A DNA stretch of 64,000 nt from contig NZ_NZMB01000019.1 in the NCBI RefSeq assembly GCF_002694385.1, forward strand, positions 37,988 to 101,987, written 5' to 3'. Source of the DNA: Sneathiella sp. (GTDB lineage Bacteria > Pseudomonadota > Alphaproteobacteria > Sneathiellales > Sneathiellaceae). Below, in pieces: positions 62,114 to 64,000 of this stretch. The stretch's first letter is position 1; the number at the start of each line of letters is the position of its first letter. The translations under genes and the position numbers were made by a program. The notes below the pieces were generated by a model. That model searched no databases. It worked only from the letters and a program-made list of their open reading frames with translations, and was not told where the DNA came from.

Positions 62114-63541
62114 CTACTCCTCCAGTACCCAGGTGTCCTTGGTGCCGCCGCCCTGGCTCGAATTAACGACCAGCGAGCCCGCCTTCAGCGCGACGCGCGT
62201 CAGGCCACCGGGTGTAATATTCACCTGCCGCGGGGACACCAGCACGAAGGGCCGCAAATCCACATGCCGCGGGGCCAAGCCCTTTTTCGTCAGGATCGGC
62301 ACCGTTGAGAGCGCCAGCGTCGGCTGGGCGATATAATTGCCGGGCCGGGCCTTCAGCTTGGCGCGGAAAGCGGCCAGCTCCTTCTTGCTGGCGGCCGGAC
62401 CGACCAGCATGCCGTAACCGCCCGAGCCATGCACTTCCTTCACCACCAGCTCGGTGAGGTTATCCAGCACATAGGCGAGAGACTCCGGCTCCGCACAGCG
62501 CCATGTCGGCACGTTTTTCAGCATCGCCTTCTCACCGGTGTAAAATTCTACAATCTCCGGAATATAGGAGTAGATCGCCTTGTCATCGGCAATCCCTGTC
62601 CCCGGCGCGTTGGCAATGGTGATGCCGCCCGCGCGATAGACATCCATGATCCCGGCCACGCCGAGCTGCGACTGGGAATTGAAGGTCAGCGGATCGAGGA
62701 AATCGTCATCGACCCGGCGGTAGAGCACATCAATAGGGTCATAGCCGCGCGTTGTCCGCATGGCGATGCGCCCGTTAATGACGCGCAGGTCATGCCCTTC
62801 CACCAGCTCCGCCCCCATCTGATCGGCGAGGAAGCTGTGTTCGAAATAGGCGGAGTTGTAAATGCCGGGAGTGAGTACCGCAATCACCGGCTTGCCCTCG
62901 CACGCTTCCGGCGCGCATTCGCCAAGCGACCGGCGGAGGTTCTTCGGATAGTCACTGACCGTGCGCACCTTCACCTCGGCGAACAGCTCGGGGAACATAT
63001 GCAGCATGGTCTCGCGATTTTCCAGCATATAGGAAACCCCGGACGGCGTGCGGGCATTGTCCTCCAGCACGTAAAACTCATCTTCCCCCGTGCGCACCAG
63101 ATCGGTGCCGACGATATGGGTGTAGACATTGCCGGGCGGGGAAACGCCGATCATCTGCGGCAGGAACGCCGCGTTATTGGCGATGATGTCGAGCGGAATG
63201 CGGCCCGCGCGCAATATTTCCTGCCGGTGGTAGATATCATGGAGAAAGGCGTTGATGGCGCGCACCCGCTGCTCGATCCCGCGTTCCAGCCGCGCCCATT
63301 CCCGCGCCGATATCACCCTTGGAATAATGTCGAAGGGAATCAGCCGCTCCGCCGCTTCTTCGCGGCCATAGACATTGAAGGTGATCCCCGTTCTGCGGAA
63401 AAAGGCTTCCGATGCCGTGGATTTGCGGCGCAACCGCGCCGGGTCCTCCGTCTCCAGCCATTTCTGATATTCCGCGTATGGATAGCGGACGCCGCCCGCC
63501 TCCCCATGCATTTCATCAAAAATCTGTTTGCTGTCCTCCAT
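62114..63541 (-). CDS. Circularly permuted ATP-grasp type 2 protein
   Basis: RTGITFNVYGREEAAERLIPFDIIPRVI, PPGNVYTHIVGTDLVRTGEDEFYVLEDNARTPSGVSYMLENRE, GSGGYGMLVGPAASKKEL; MEDSKQIFDEMHG start at 63541. Confidence 0.92.
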   Translation of the reverse strand: MEDSKQIFDEMHGEAGGVRYPYAEYQKWLETEDPARLRRKSTASEAFFRRTGITFNVYGREEAAERLIPFDIIPRVISAREWARLERGIEQRVRAINAFLHDIYHRQEILRAGRIPLDIIANNAAFLPQMIGVSPPGNVYTHIVGTDLVRTGEDEFYVLEDNARTPSGVSYMLENRETMLHMFPELFAEVKVRTVSDYPKNLRRSLGECAPEACEGKPVIAVLTPGIYNSAYFEHSFLADQMGAELVEGHDLRVINGRIAMRTTRGYDPIDVLYRRVDDDFLDPLTFNSQSQLGVAGIMDVYRAGGITIANAPGTGIADDKAIYSYIPEIVEFYTGEKAMLKNVPTWRCAEPESLAYVLDNLTELVVKEVHGSGGYGMLVGPAASKKELAAFRAKLKARPGNYIAQPTLALSTVPILTKKGLAPRHVDLRPFVLVSPRQVNITPGGLTRVALKAGSLVVNSSQGGGTKDTWVLEE

Positions 63542-63862
63542 GACAAACAGAGTAGAGTAAATGTGTTGCAGCGCAACAGAAAAATGCAGGGGCCGCGTTC
63601 GGCTCCGCGCCGCCGCGACGGGGCGGCCGGATTGCCTTTTCCCGCTGCCTTTCTGCCTCCTTATCCGCCCTTCTTGTCGCCCCGTTCTCCGTGCGGCCAT
63701 TCCGCTCTTGCCCCTCTCCGCCGCGGGAAAGGCTTTATCGTGGCCGCAAAATCGCGCCCGCGCGCGGAAACTTTGAAAGCGGACTTGACAGCCAGCCGCC
63801 TCGCGTTGCATATGAGCGATCTGTCGGCGCCGTCCTGCGGCGGCCGATACACCACAGAGTGA

Positions 63863-63936
63863 GGCCTGGTGGCGGAGTGGTGACGCAGCGGATTGCAAAT
63901 CCGTGTACACCGGTTCGATTCCGGTCCAGGCCTCCA
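63863..63936 (+). tRNA. tRNA-Cys (GCA)
   Basis: GGCCTGG...CCAGGCC-T-CCA acceptor, anticodon loop TTGCAAA, T-arm GGTTCGATTCC, encoded CCA. Confidence 0.96.
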
Positions 63937-64000
63937 TCCTTTATCCCCGCATCGAACTTCCGCCGATTTGCAGCGCGCGCCGCGATCCATGGCCCGTCCC

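Noticed and set aside
62429-63862. 477-aa plus-strand ORF antisense to the ATP-grasp gene
   Set aside because: Shadow ORF; ends next to tRNA-Cys by chance and shows no domain motifs.
1-64000. CRISPR array, prophage, integron or transposon
   Set aside because: No regularly spaced repeats, cas genes, integrase, transposase or phage structural genes were seen in the ORF translations.

Overview
64-kb chromosomal window from an alphaproteobacterium, judged from gene content and order (PopZ, PleC/DivJ-like kinase H-box, secDF-yajC / Mth938 / phytoene-synthase-like synteny, scpAB-tatABC-serS-surE-pcm synteny). It is densely coding and mostly housekeeping: moaA, nadK, tgt-queA, ppi, coaD, gyrA, ssb/uvrA/trmFO, sodB, secF-secD-yajC, pcm-surE-serS-tatCBA, an Fe3+-type ABC transporter, scpB-scpA, nagZ, SPOR, erpA, xthA, ilvD, valS, popZ, tolC, and one tRNA-Cys. 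I saw no CRISPR array, rRNA, prophage or transposase. The strongest unusual signals are: (1) an ArgRS-like protein in the usual argS syntenic slot that keeps the N-terminal and DALR domains but has lost the whole HIGH...KMSK catalytic core; (2) an Anbu proteasome-like peptidase / transglutaminase / alpha-E / circularly permuted ATP-grasp operon, a predicted but poorly characterised peptide-modification system; (3) an orphan ParA / RHH-like / PAS three-gene unit; (4) a membrane OmpA-like protein with an N-terminal Cys/His zinc-knuckle; (5) two DUF2336 paralogs flanking a PAS histidine kinase. All assignments come from reading the sequence; no database search was run.
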